Assembly: GCA_023428425.1 (NCBI GenBank) | Contig: JAEYYP010000440.1 | Coordinates: forward strand, 1 to 25,582 | Direction: 5' to 3' | Length of the DNA stretch: 25,582 nt | From: Pseudomonadota bacterium | GTDB taxonomy: Bacteria; Pseudomonadota; Alphaproteobacteria; Rhizobiales; Devosiaceae | In this document: piece after piece, positions 7,806 to 15,905 of the stretch | Position numbering within the stretch: the stretch's first letter is position 1 | Layout of the letters: each line of letters starts with the position of its first letter | Program-made: the position numbers and the translations under genes | Notes under the pieces: model-generated | Told to the model about the DNA's origin: nothing | The model's input: the letters and a program-made list of their open reading frames with translations, nothing else | The model's database searches: none

Positions 7806-7832
7806 GTTAGCCGATCGCGAGTCTCGGCTAAC
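7806..7832. promoter_or_regulatory. Inverted repeat, candidate operator of the R-M operon
   Basis: GTTAGCCGA (7806-7814) and TCGGCTAAC (7824-7832) are perfect 9-bp arms around a 9-nt spacer, 30 bases upstream of the XRE gene start and between it and the divergent unknown gene. The 18-bp centre-to-centre distance fits a dimeric repressor such as an XRE protein. Regulation by the adjacent XRE gene is inferred. Confidence 0.6.
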
Positions 7833-7862
7833 GCGTGCGCGAATGGCTCAAGAGGTGCTGAA

Positions 7863-8173
7863 ATGACGATCTCCAACCCCCTTCAAGGCCACCCCGACGG
7901 CCCGGAACTTCGCAAGGCCGCGGGCGCGTTCCTCAAGAAGGCTCGCACGGACGCAGGGGTGACCCAAGTGGAGGTCGCAACCGCTATGGGGCGCCCTACT
8001 ACACCATCGTGTCCCAGATCGAGGCCGGAAAGACGCGTCTCCCGCCCAAGGCCATGATGGCCGTGGCCAAGCTGTTCAAGATGCAGCCTAGGAAATTCTA
8101 CACCCGGCTCATGCAGTACTACGACCCGTATGGCTGGGAGATGCTTTTCGGCCCAGATGCCGAGAAGGAATAG
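7863..8173 (+). pseudogene. XRE-type helix-turn-helix regulator, frameshifted
   Basis: The first frame (ATG 7863, ribosome site AGAGG) encodes 43 residues ending VTQVEVATAMG, the first half of an XRE helix-turn-helix. The continuation YYTIVSQIEAGKTRLPP, with the recognition helix and the rest of the domain up to LFGPDAEKE, lies in another frame that ends at TAG 8171-8173. The frames join at the G-run 7988-7991: four G are present where five would restore a 103-aa protein. It sits directly upstream of hsdM and below the palindromic operator, so it was probably the autoregulator of the R-M operon. A homopolymer sequencing error is possible; a real one-base deletion would remove DNA binding. Confidence 0.85.
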
Positions 8174-8240
8174 CCACCCGAGATTTGCGCCGGCCGGATT
8201 GTCAGCCCGGCATTCATCCGTTCTACTGCCACCATATTTT

Positions 8241-8248
8241 GGGGGGGG
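8241..8248 (+). repeat. G8 homopolymer acting as hsdM ribosome site
   Basis: Eight consecutive G directly follow four T and lie seven bases before the GTG of hsdM. It is the only purine-rich element available as Shine-Dalgarno. Such tracts are prone to slippage, so expression of the methylase could vary. Confidence 0.6.
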
Positions 8249-8255
8249 ACTGCTG

Positions 8256-10091
8256 GTGAACCAGCAAGCATTGTCGTCGTTCATTTGGTCCGTTGCCGAC
8301 TTGCTCCGGGGGGACTTCAAGCAGTCGGACTACGGAAAGGTCATCCTGCCGTTCACAGTGCTGCGCCGTCTCGATTGCGTGCTGGAGCCGACCAAGCAGG
8401 CCGTGCTGGACGAGCTGGCGGCCCGGCAGGGGCAGGGGATCAGCCCTGAGCCGTTCCTCCTCCGGAAGGCTCAGCAGACCTTCTACAACACCTCGCCGCT
8501 CGACATGCGGCGGCTGATTGGTGACCAGGACAACATCGCGCAGAACCTCTACGCCTATGTCCAGGGCTTCTCGGCAGACGTGCGCGACATCTTCGAGCGC
8601 TTCGAGTTCGTCGCCCAGGTGGACCGGCTGGCGAAGGCCGGGCTGCTCTACCAGGTGACCGAGCGGTTCGCGCGGACCGACCTGCACCCCGACAAGGTGG
8701 ACAACCACCAGATGGGGTTGATCTTCGAGGAGCTGATCCGGCGCTTCTCCGAACTGAGCAACGAGACGGCGGGCGAGCACTTCACGCCCCGCGAGGTCAT
8801 CCGGCTGATGGTGAACCTGCTCTTCGTCGAGGACGACGACGCGCTGACCAAGCCTGGCGTGGTGCGATCCATCTACGACCCCACGGCAGGCACCGGCGGT
8901 ATGCTGTCGGTCGCCGGGGAGTACCTGATCGAGCACAACGACCGCGCGCGGCTGGTCATGCACGGTCAGGAGTTGAACCCCGAGAGCTATGCCATCTGCA
9001 AGGCCGACATGCTCATCAAGGGGCAGGACGTCTCCAACATCGTCTTCGGCAACACGCTTTCGGACGACGGGCATCCGGAAAAGAAGTTCGACTACATGCT
9101 CTCGAACCCGCCCTTCGGGGTCGAGTGGAAGAAGGTCGAGAAAGAGGTCCGGCGCGAGGCCGAGCAGCAGGGCTTCAACGGCCGGTTCGGCCCCGGGCTT
9201 CCCCGGGTCTCAGATGGCTCGCTGCTGTTCCTCATGCATCTCATTTCGAAGATGCGCCCGGCGGTGGATGGCGGCAGCCGCTTCGGCATCGTCCTCAACG
9301 GCTCGCCGCTGTTCACCGGCGGGGCCGGGAGCGGCGAAAGCGAGATCAGGCGCTACGTGCTGGAGAACGACCTAGTCGAGGCCATCGTCGCCCTGCCTAC
9401 GGACATGTTCTACAACACCGGCATCTCCACCTATGTCTGGGTCCTGACCAACCGGAAGCCCGCCCACCGTAAGGGGCAGGTCCAGCTGATCGACGCCTCG
9501 GGTTTCTGGCAGAAGATGCGGAAGAGCCTCGGCTCGAAGCGCAAGGAGATGGGCGACGCCGACATCGCCACGGTGACGCGGCTCTTCGGCGATTTCGTCG
9601 AGGCTCAGGTCGCGACAGTGCTGGACGCCTCGGGCAAGGAGGTAGGCGGTGCCGTAGTCCGCCAGGGCGAGCAGCCGCCCACGGCCCCGGAGGGCGGCAA
9701 GGTCAAGCTCGCGCCGCTGTCGCGTATCTTCCCCAACGAGGCCTTCGGCTACCGCACGATAACGGTGGAGCGCCCGCTGCGCGACGAGAAGGGCAGGCCG
9801 GTGCTGGGCGAGCGGGGGAAGAACAAGGGCAAGGCGCAGGCGGATAGCGCCCTCAGGGACACCGAAAACGTGCCGCTGGGCGAGGACATTGAGGACTACT
9901 TTGCTCGGGAGGTGCTGCCCCATGCGCCTGATGCATGGATCGACCACGAGAAGACCAAGGTCGGCTACGAAATCCCGTTCAACCGGCACTTCTACGTCTT
10001 CGAGCCACCACGGGCGCTGGACGACATCGACGCAGACCTGAAGCAGGTCACCGACCGCATCCTGGCGATGATTGGGGAGCTGTCGTCGTGA
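8256..10091 (+). CDS. hsdM: Type I restriction-modification system, DNA methyltransferase subunit HsdM
   Basis: This 611-aa N6-adenine methyltransferase, with HsdS, methylates the target site, using S-adenosylmethionine. The N-terminal HsdM_N helical domain (about 1-150) begins MNQQALSSFIWSVADLLRGD, which defines the GTG start at 8256. The frame is open to 8130, but that extension matches nothing and crosses the upstream gene. The SAM-binding motif is DPTAGTGG (208-215) and the catalytic motif NPPF (284-287), followed by GSPLFTGGAGSGES and the ALPTDMFYNTGISTYVWVL region typical of the family. All motifs are present, so methylation should work. The stop overlaps the hsdS GTG (GTGA), giving a fixed stoichiometry. 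Confidence 0.97.
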   Translation: MNQQALSSFIWSVADLLRGDFKQSDYGKVILPFTVLRRLDCVLEPTKQAVLDELAARQGQGISPEPFLLRKAQQTFYNTSPLDMRRLIGDQDNIAQNLYAYVQGFSADVRDIFERFEFVAQVDRLAKAGLLYQVTERFARTDLHPDKVDNHQMGLIFEELIRRFSELSNETAGEHFTPREVIRLMVNLLFVEDDDALTKPGVVRSIYDPTAGTGGMLSVAGEYLIEHNDRARLVMHGQELNPESYAICKADMLIKGQDVSNIVFGNTLSDDGHPEKKFDYMLSNPPFGVEWKKVEKEVRREAEQQGFNGRFGPGLPRVSDGSLLFLMHLISKMRPAVDGGSRFGIVLNGSPLFTGGAGSGESEIRRYVLENDLVEAIVALPTDMFYNTGISTYVWVLTNRKPAHRKGQVQLIDASGFWQKMRKSLGSKRKEMGDADIATVTRLFGDFVEAQVATVLDASGKEVGGAVVRQGEQPPTAPEGGKVKLAPLSRIFPNEAFGYRTITVERPLRDEKGRPVLGERGKNKGKAQADSALRDTENVPLGEDIEDYFAREVLPHAPDAWIDHEKTKVGYEIPFNRHFYVFEPPRALDDIDADLKQVTDRILAMIGELSS

Positions 10092-11419
10092 GCAAGTCCA
10101 GGACTTCGCCGCAGCGTCCCTCGGGGGCGGCGTGGTTGGGCGATGTGCCGTCGGACTGGGGTGTGCTCAGCGGCCGGCGAGTGTTTGAGGCGAAGCGGGA
10201 AGCGGCTCGTGAGGGCGACGAACAGCTCTCTGCAACCCAGCGCTACGGTGTCGTCCCGCAACGCGAGTTCATGCAGCGTGAAGACCAAAAGGTCATGTTG
10301 GCCCTGAGCGGTGTCGGCAACTTCAAGCACGTGGAGCGGGATGATTTCGTGATCAGCCTTCGCAGTTTTGAGGGCGGCATCGAACACTCCGCTTTCACTG
10401 GTTGTGTCAGCCCGGCCTACACGGTGCTGCGCCTCCGCAACGAGGGTGAGCCAAGCTACTTTAGGTACCTGCTGAAGAGCGGGCCGTACGTCGCGGCTCT
10501 CCAGTCAACCACCGACAGCTTGCGCGACGGCAAGAGCATCAACTACGAGCAGTTCGGCGCGATCCCGCTCCCTCTGCCGCCAGTCACCGAGCAAATCGCC
10601 ATCGCCTCCTTCCTCGACCGCGAGACGGGCAAGATCGACGCGCTGGTGGAGGAGCAGCGACGGCTGATCGAACTGCTCAAGGAGAAGCGCCAGGCCGTCA
10701 TCTCCCACGCCGTCACCAAGGGCCTCGACCCGAACGCCAGGATGAGGCCCTCGGGGGTCGAGTGGCTGGGGGATGTGCCGGAGCACTGGGACCTCGTACC
10801 CTTGAAGTTCTTCGCAGAGGTCGGCAACGGCTCGACGCCAAACCGCGACAACCCAGACTACTGGCGGGATGGGACCTACCCTTGGCTTAACAGCTCGGTG
10901 GTGAATGCCGATGAGGTGACCGAGGCCGAGCAGTTTGTGACCGAGCGAGCTTTGGAAGAGTGCCATCTGCCGATCGTCCGGCCACCTGCCATCCTTGTTG
11001 GGATCACAGGACAGGGCAGAACTCGGGGCATGGCTACACTCCTGAGCACGGAGGCCACCATCAACCAGCACATTGCCTTCGTCAGGCCGACCAACTCCCG
11101 AACCGACTGCGACTACCTCCTCGGGTTCTTTGAGGCTGCCTATGAGCCACTAAGAACGGACAGCGAAGCTGGTAGCACGAAGGGTGCCATTACCTGCGAG
11201 CAGCTTTCACGCCTGATTGTGCCGCTGCCGCCGGTCGAAGAACAGGAGGCGATCAAGGCGCACCTCACTCGGGCGGTCCGTCAGGTAGAAGCTCTAGCCG
11301 CCGCCGCCGAGGCGGCTGCGCAACTCCTTCTCGAACGACGCGCGGCTATCATCTCCGCTGCCGTCACCGGCCAGATAGACGTGCAGCCGGCGAACCGGGT
11401 CAGGGGGGAGGCAGCGTGA
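10088..11419 (+). CDS. hsdS: Type I restriction-modification system, specificity subunit HsdS
   Basis: This 443-aa subunit determines the recognition sequence for both methylation and cleavage. Two tandem half-repeats are visible: PSGAAWLGDVPSDWG opens the first target-recognition domain (about 11-175) and PSGVEWLGDVPEHWD the second (about 221-400). Each is followed by a helical spacer: EQIAIASFLDRETGKIDALV with ISHAVTKGLD, and EEQEAIKAHLTRAVRQVEAL with ISAAVTGQID. Each domain should contact one half of a bipartite target. The start GTG overlaps the hsdM stop and the gene's own stop overlaps the next GTG. It is full length and intact. The target sequence cannot be predicted from sequence alone. 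Confidence 0.96.
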   Translation: MSKSRTSPQRPSGAAWLGDVPSDWGVLSGRRVFEAKREAAREGDEQLSATQRYGVVPQREFMQREDQKVMLALSGVGNFKHVERDDFVISLRSFEGGIEHSAFTGCVSPAYTVLRLRNEGEPSYFRYLLKSGPYVAALQSTTDSLRDGKSINYEQFGAIPLPLPPVTEQIAIASFLDRETGKIDALVEEQRRLIELLKEKRQAVISHAVTKGLDPNARMRPSGVEWLGDVPEHWDLVPLKFFAEVGNGSTPNRDNPDYWRDGTYPWLNSSVVNADEVTEAEQFVTERALEECHLPIVRPPAILVGITGQGRTRGMATLLSTEATINQHIAFVRPTNSRTDCDYLLGFFEAAYEPLRTDSEAGSTKGAITCEQLSRLIVPLPPVEEQEAIKAHLTRAVRQVEALAAAAEAAAQLLLERRAAIISAAVTGQIDVQPANRVRGEAA

Positions 11420-12366
11420 GTAGCATCGGTCGCCTTGAGCGCGTCCCACTCCGAGAGGTCTGGAAGCACGAAGCCCACGACTTCACGGTCTGGCTGCAAC
11501 ACAACGTCGATGTGGTCAACGACATCACGGGCCTCGACCTGACTAGCATCGAGCGGGAGCAAGCCGCAGGGGCGTTCAGCATCGACCTGGTGGCGGAAGA
11601 CGGCGGCGGCGGCAAGGTCATCATCGAGAACCAGCTTGAGAAGAGCAACCACGATCATCTGGGCAAGCTGATCACCTATCTCAGTGCGATGAACGCCCGA
11701 GCTGCGATTTGGATCGTGTCGGAGCCGAGACCCGAGCACGTCGCGGCAATGTCGTGGCTCAACGACAGCAGCAGCGCGGACTTTTACCTGCTTAAGATCG
11801 AGGCCGTCCGCATTGGGACATCGCCTCCGGCCCCTTTGCTCTCTGTTATCGTGAAGCCATCCGAAGACAAGCCGAGCATCTCCGGGGCCAATCAAGAGTT
11901 CGCCGAGCGTCACACGCTGCGGACCACGTGGTGGAAGACGCTGCTGACTAACCCGATGGCCAAGCGGCACGCCCACTTGACGCCCAAACCCACCCTTTAC
12001 TTTGAGGCGAGATGGGGAGCGCCGGGGTTGAGACTGACCTATGTCATCTCACAGACAGAGAACGGCGTTGAGCTGTTCATCGGCAGAGGCAACGCCGAGG
12101 AAAACCTGTCTGTCTTTGATGTGCTGTTGGCTCAGAGAGGGGCGATTGAGGCGGCATTCGGGGGGGCGCTGATCTGGGACCGTATGGAAGGCAAGAACGG
12201 CTGTCGAGTAAGGGCGTGGTTCCAGGGCGGTTACCGCGCACCTGAGAGCCAATGGGCCGCGATCCAAGACCGGCAAGTAGACGCCATGCGGAGGCTGGAG
12301 CTTGCATTCACTCCATTGATGGCGTCGGTGCGGGTCCACCTCGGGGAAGCGGAGGTTGGAGCATGA
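11416..12366 (+). CDS. DUF4268 domain protein, PD-(D/E)XK-like, in the hsd operon
   Basis: This is a 316-aa cytoplasmic protein translated from a GTG overlapping the hsdS stop; its own TGA overlaps the hsdR ATG. Residues 54-90 (FSIDLVAED...VIIENQLEKSNHDHLGKLITYL) have the layout of a PD-(D/E)XK nuclease core with Asp57, then Glu71-x-Gln73, a variant in which Gln replaces Lys. The strand AAIWIVSE follows. The C-terminal part (about 165-310) fits DUF4268, with TWWKTLL, AHLTPKPTLYFEARWGAPGLRLTYVIS and a segment ending in DRQVDAMRRLELAF. DUF4268 proteins are often found next to R-M genes, but their role is not established. It could be an accessory nuclease, a modulator of HsdR, or a separate defence effector. 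No damage is visible. Confidence 0.85.
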   Translation: MSSIGRLERVPLREVWKHEAHDFTVWLQHNVDVVNDITGLDLTSIEREQAAGAFSIDLVAEDGGGGKVIIENQLEKSNHDHLGKLITYLSAMNARAAIWIVSEPRPEHVAAMSWLNDSSSADFYLLKIEAVRIGTSPPAPLLSVIVKPSEDKPSISGANQEFAERHTLRTTWWKTLLTNPMAKRHAHLTPKPTLYFEARWGAPGLRLTYVISQTENGVELFIGRGNAEENLSVFDVLLAQRGAIEAAFGGALIWDRMEGKNGCRVRAWFQGGYRAPESQWAAIQDRQVDAMRRLELAFTPLMASVRVHLGEAEVGA

Positions 12367-15300
12367 ACCTCCACAAGGAGATCAGCTTCGAGGCCGAGGT
12401 CTGCAGTCACCTCGCCGCACACGGTTGGCTGTACGCTGAGGGCGACACCGCAGGCTACGACCGCGCCCACGCCCTATTTCCGACCGATGTGGTGGCATGG
12501 GTGCAGGCAACCCAGCCGACGGCCTGGGCGATACTCACCAAGAACCATGGAGCCGCCGCCGAGACCATGCTCCTCGACCGCGTCCGCAAGTCTCTCGACG
12601 AGCGCGGCACGATGGAGGTGGTGCGGCACGGTATCGAGATGATCGGCCTTCGCGCCCCGCTGAGCCTGGCCCAGTTCCAGCCCGCGATGGGGATGAACGC
12701 GGACATCCTCGCCCGCTATGACGCCAACCGGCTCCGGGTTGTCCGTCAGGTCCGCTACTCGCTGGGCAACGAGAACGCCATCGACCTGGTGCTGTTCCTC
12801 AACGGCCTGCCGGTGGCCACGGTGGAGTTGAAGACCGACTTCACCCAGTCCGTCCAGGACGCCGTAGACCAGTATCGTTTCGATCGGCACCCAACCCCCA
12901 AGGGGCAGGCCCCGGAACCGCTCCTGGGCTTCCCTAGCGGCGCGCTGGTGCATTTCGCGGTCAGCAACGCCGAAGTCCAGATGGCGACCCAACTGATCGG
13001 GCCGCTGACTACCTTCCTGCCCTTCAACAAGGGTAACGCCGGTGGCAAAGGCAACCCGCCGAACCCCCACGGCCACCCCACGGCCTACCTCTGGGAAGAG
13101 GTCTGGCAACGCGACAGCTGGCTCGAGATCATCGGGCGCTACACCGTGGGCGAGCGCGACAGCAAGAAGAAGCCCAAGCGCTACCTCTTCCCGCGCTACC
13201 ACCAGCTCGACGCGACCCGGAAGCTCCGCGCGGCAGTGCTCGACGAAGGCGCCGGGGGCAAGTACCTGATCCAGCACTCGGCGGGTTCGGGGAAAACCAA
13301 CTCCATCGCCTGGTCGGCGCACTTCCTCGCCGACCTCCATGACGCCCAGGACCGCAAGGTCTTCGACAGCGTGCTGGTGGTCTCCGACCGCAACGTGATC
13401 GACAGCCAGCTCCAGGAAGCGATCTTCGCCTTCGAGCGCCATGCTGGCGTGGTGGCGACCATCAAGAGCGACAGCGGCGCGAAGAGCGGTCAACTTGCCC
13501 AGGCGCTCGCCGACGGCAAGAAGATCGTGGTCTGCACCATCCAGACCTTCCCCTTCGCCTTGGCCGAGGTACGCGACCTGGCGGCCACCCAGGGCAAGAA
13601 GTTCGCCGTGATCGCCGACGAGGCGCATTCCAGCCAGACCGGCGAGGCGGCCGCGAAGCTCAAGGCCGTGCTCTCGGCGGAGGAACTGGCGGACCTCGGG
13701 GATGGCGGCGAAGTCAGCGCCGAGGACCTGCTGGCGGCCCAGATGGCGGCCCGCGCCGCTGACACCGGGGTGACCTATGTCGCCTTCACCGCCACGCCCA
13801 AGGGGAAGACCCTGGAGCTGTTCGGGCGTCGTCCTGACCCGTCGCAGTCGGCCGGGCCGGAGAACCTGCCGGCGGCGTTCCACGTCTACTCGATGCGGCA
13901 GGCCATTGAGGAGGGCTTCATCCTCGACGTCCTCCAGAACTACACGCCCTACAGCCTCGCCTTCTAACTCGCCAACGACGGCGAGGCGATCGACGACCGC
14001 GAGGTCGAGCGCTCGGCGGCGCTCAAGACCCTGATGCGCTGGGTTCGGCTCCACGACTACAATATCAGCCAGAAGGTCCAGATCGTCGTCGAGCACTACC
14101 GCAGCACGGTCCAGCCGCTGCTCGACGGCAAGGCCAAGGCGATGGTCGTCGTGGGGAGCCGCCAGGAAGCGGTTCGGTGGCAGCTGGCGATCCAGAAATA
14201 CATCCGCGAGAACGGCTACAAGATCGGGACGCTGGTAGCGTTTTCGGGCGAGGTGATCGACAAGGAGAGCGGTGAAGAGCCGTTCTCGGAGACCAGCAAG
14301 ACCCTGAACCCCGGTCTCGTCGGCGACATCCGCGAGACCTTCAAGCTCCCCGACTTCCACATCCTGCTGGTCGCGAACAAGTTCCAGACCGGCTTCGACC
14401 AGCCGCTGCTCTGCGGCATGTACGTGGACCGGCGGCTCGCGGGCATCCAGGCCGTCCAGACGCTGTCCCGGCTCAACCGGGCGCACCCCGGCAAGGACAC
14501 GACCTACGTCCTCGACTTCGGCAACAATGCCGAAGAGGTGCTCAAGGCCTTCAAGACCTACTACGACCGCGCCGAACTGGAAAACGTCACCGACCCCAAC
14601 CTGGTGTTCAACCTCAGGGCCAAGCTCGACGCCCTCGGCTACTACGACGACCACGAGGTTGACCGGGTGGTCCGGGCAGAGCTGAACCCCGACGCCAAGC
14701 AGAGCGACCTGGTGGCGGCGATCTTCCCGGTGGCCGACAGGCTGCTGCGGGACTATCGTGAAGCCCAGAAGCGGCAGGCCGACGCACTAGCGCTCGGCGA
14801 CGACAAGACCGCCAAGGACGCCCAGGACCAGCTCGACGCGTTGCTGCTCTTCCGGGCCGACATGGGGGCCTATGTGAGGCTCTACGCCTTCCTGTCCCAG
14901 ATTTTCGACTACGGCAACACGGCCATCGAAGGCCGCTCGATCTTCTTCCGTCGCCTGATCCCGCTGCTGGAGTTCGGGCGTCAGCGCGAGACCGTGGACA
15001 CCTCGAAGATCGTGCTCACGCACCACAAGCTCACCCGGAAAGACCCGGCGCCGATGGTGCTGGGCATGGGCGAGAAGCTCCAGGCCATCTACGAGGCCGG
15101 AGCGGGGTCCGTGCAGGAGAAGGAGCGGGCGCTGCTGGCCGAGATCATCGCCAAGGTCAACGACCTGTTCCAGGGCGACGTCTCCGACGACGATCAGCTG
15201 ATCTACGTGAACAACGTCCTCAAGGGCAAACTTCTCCAGTCCGACACCCTCGCCGAGCAGGCCGCCAACAACACCAAGGAGCAGTTTTCCAATTCGCCTG

Positions 15301-15464
15301 ACCTGGTGAAGGCAATCGAGAGCGCCATCATCGACGCGCTGGAGACCTACCAGGGTCTTGGTCACCAAGCCCTCGGCTCGAAGAAGATCCAGCAGGGGCT
15401 GAAGGACATCCTGCTGGGGCCCGGCGGACTTTACGAGGAGCTTAGGGACCGGCCGAGCAGATAG
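12363..15464 (+). pseudogene. hsdR: Type I restriction endonuclease subunit HsdR, interrupted by in-frame TAA
   Basis: The frame runs from ATG 12363 (overlapping the DUF4268 stop) to TAG at 15462-15464 and would give 1033 aa, a normal HsdR length. An in-frame TAA at 13965-13967 follows codon 534, and homology resumes directly after it in the same frame (LANDGEAID), so this is a nonsense change and not a frameshift. The first part holds the nuclease core Asp141-x13-Glu155-Leu-Lys157, Walker A GSGKT (308-312) and DEAH (419-422). The second part, able to start at ATG 14034, holds the RecA2 motor (MVVVGSRQEAVRWQ, FQTGFDQP, TLSRLNR) and the C-terminal helical domain that docks to HsdM/HsdS. Full DNA translocation and cleavage are therefore unlikely unless the stop is read through or the two fragments associate. 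Confidence 0.93.
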
Positions 15465-15472
15465 GCGCATCA

Positions 15473-15488
15473 CTGACAGAGCTGTCAG
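15473..15488. promoter_or_regulatory. Short palindrome after hsdR
   Basis: CTGACAG-AG-CTGTCAG is a perfect 7-bp inverted repeat with a 2-nt centre, nine bases after the hsdR stop and followed by AAAA. The loop is too short for a good terminator, so a protein-binding site is as likely. Confidence 0.35.
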
Positions 15489-15756
15489 AAAAGTTGGGCG
15501 CCAGAAATTTGGTACGGCAGCCCGATAAGGAATGCCAACCAAGTGTCCAGGGTAGGCCGGGGGGCCAGGGCAGGCGCTTGACGGCGCGCGCTGGGCCCTC
15601 GACGAGCACTCGACCTATGGCCAACGATGCGCTGGTGAGTCGATTTGGCGCATAGGCACCTATCTCACGCGCCAATGTTGGTATGGGTGTTGGTGTGGGC
15701 GTCATGGGGTCGATCGATTTCGATAGATAAATCAGTATGATGATGCCCGGAATTGT
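15489..15756. other. Non-coding right end of the element
   Basis: No ORF with family resemblance is present. The segment holds GC-rich sequence and then, close to the right junction, the 12-base tandem repeat at 15676-15699 and an AT-richer strip (about 15711-15740). It is the expected place for right-arm integrase or excisionase sites. Confidence 0.5.
15676..15699 (+). repeat. Right-end 12-bp tandem repeat (TGTTGGT type)
   Basis: TGTTGGTATGGG and TGTTGGTGTGGG lie head to tail, with one mismatch. They share motif, orientation and 12-base period with the pair at 1833/1845 near the left end, which suggests recombination-protein binding sites flanking the element. Confidence 0.55.
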
Positions 15757-15775
15757 ATTCCGGTCCCGGCACCAT
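15757..15775 (+). repeat. attR core
   Basis: ATTCCGGTCCCGGCACCAT matches the tRNA-Phe 3' end except for one missing G. It is preceded by GATGCCCGG (15742-15750), which equals the sequence around the tRNA 5' end (1654-1662). Six T follow the core, as expected for the original sequence downstream of the tRNA. Confidence 0.88.
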
Positions 15776-15905
15776 TTTTTCTCCGAATAGAGTCATTCTG
15801 TTTCGCGGCGGGCTGAATTCGTCCTCGCGCTGAAACTCATGCTGCGGTGATTGCGTATCTCTGCCCGATCACGCTTCAGAGCTGATCCAACAGATGGAGG
15901 TACGA

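Larger units (their letters stand above)
1714..15775 (+). mobile_element. Integrative element in tRNA-Phe carrying a type I R-M operon
   Basis: The element is about 14 kb. It begins in the 3' end of tRNA-Phe with the integrase as first gene, and ends at an imperfect copy of the tRNA 3' end. Content in order: integrase, AlpA-like factor, primase-helicase, structured non-coding region, unknown Cys/His protein, XRE regulator (frameshifted), hsdM, hsdS, DUF4268 gene, hsdR (interrupted). There are no capsid, portal, terminase, tail, relaxase or type IV secretion genes. The set int + alpA + primase/SF3 helicase matches P4-like satellites and replicating genomic islands in general layout. Which of these it is remains inference. 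Confidence 0.9.

Noticed and set aside
8130..8255. Upstream extension of hsdM to ATG 8130
   Set aside because: It overlaps the 3' half of the XRE gene in another frame and has no similarity to HsdM; MNQQ at 8256 is the canonical start.
13965..13967. Recoding of the hsdR stop (selenocysteine or pyrrolysine type)
   Set aside because: The codon is TAA, which is not used for these amino acids, and no recoding structure was recognised; a nonsense change or sequence error is simpler.
12474..14654. Very long open frame (726 codons) on the minus strand opposite hsdR
   Set aside because: It is antisense to clear HsdR motifs, has low-complexity Val/Gly/Leu/Asp-rich composition typical of shadow frames in GC-rich DNA, and matches no family.
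1714..15775. CRISPR array, insertion sequence or transposon inside the element
   Set aside because: No regularly spaced repeats with unique spacers and no transposase or terminal inverted repeats were seen; recombinase and att sites explain the element.
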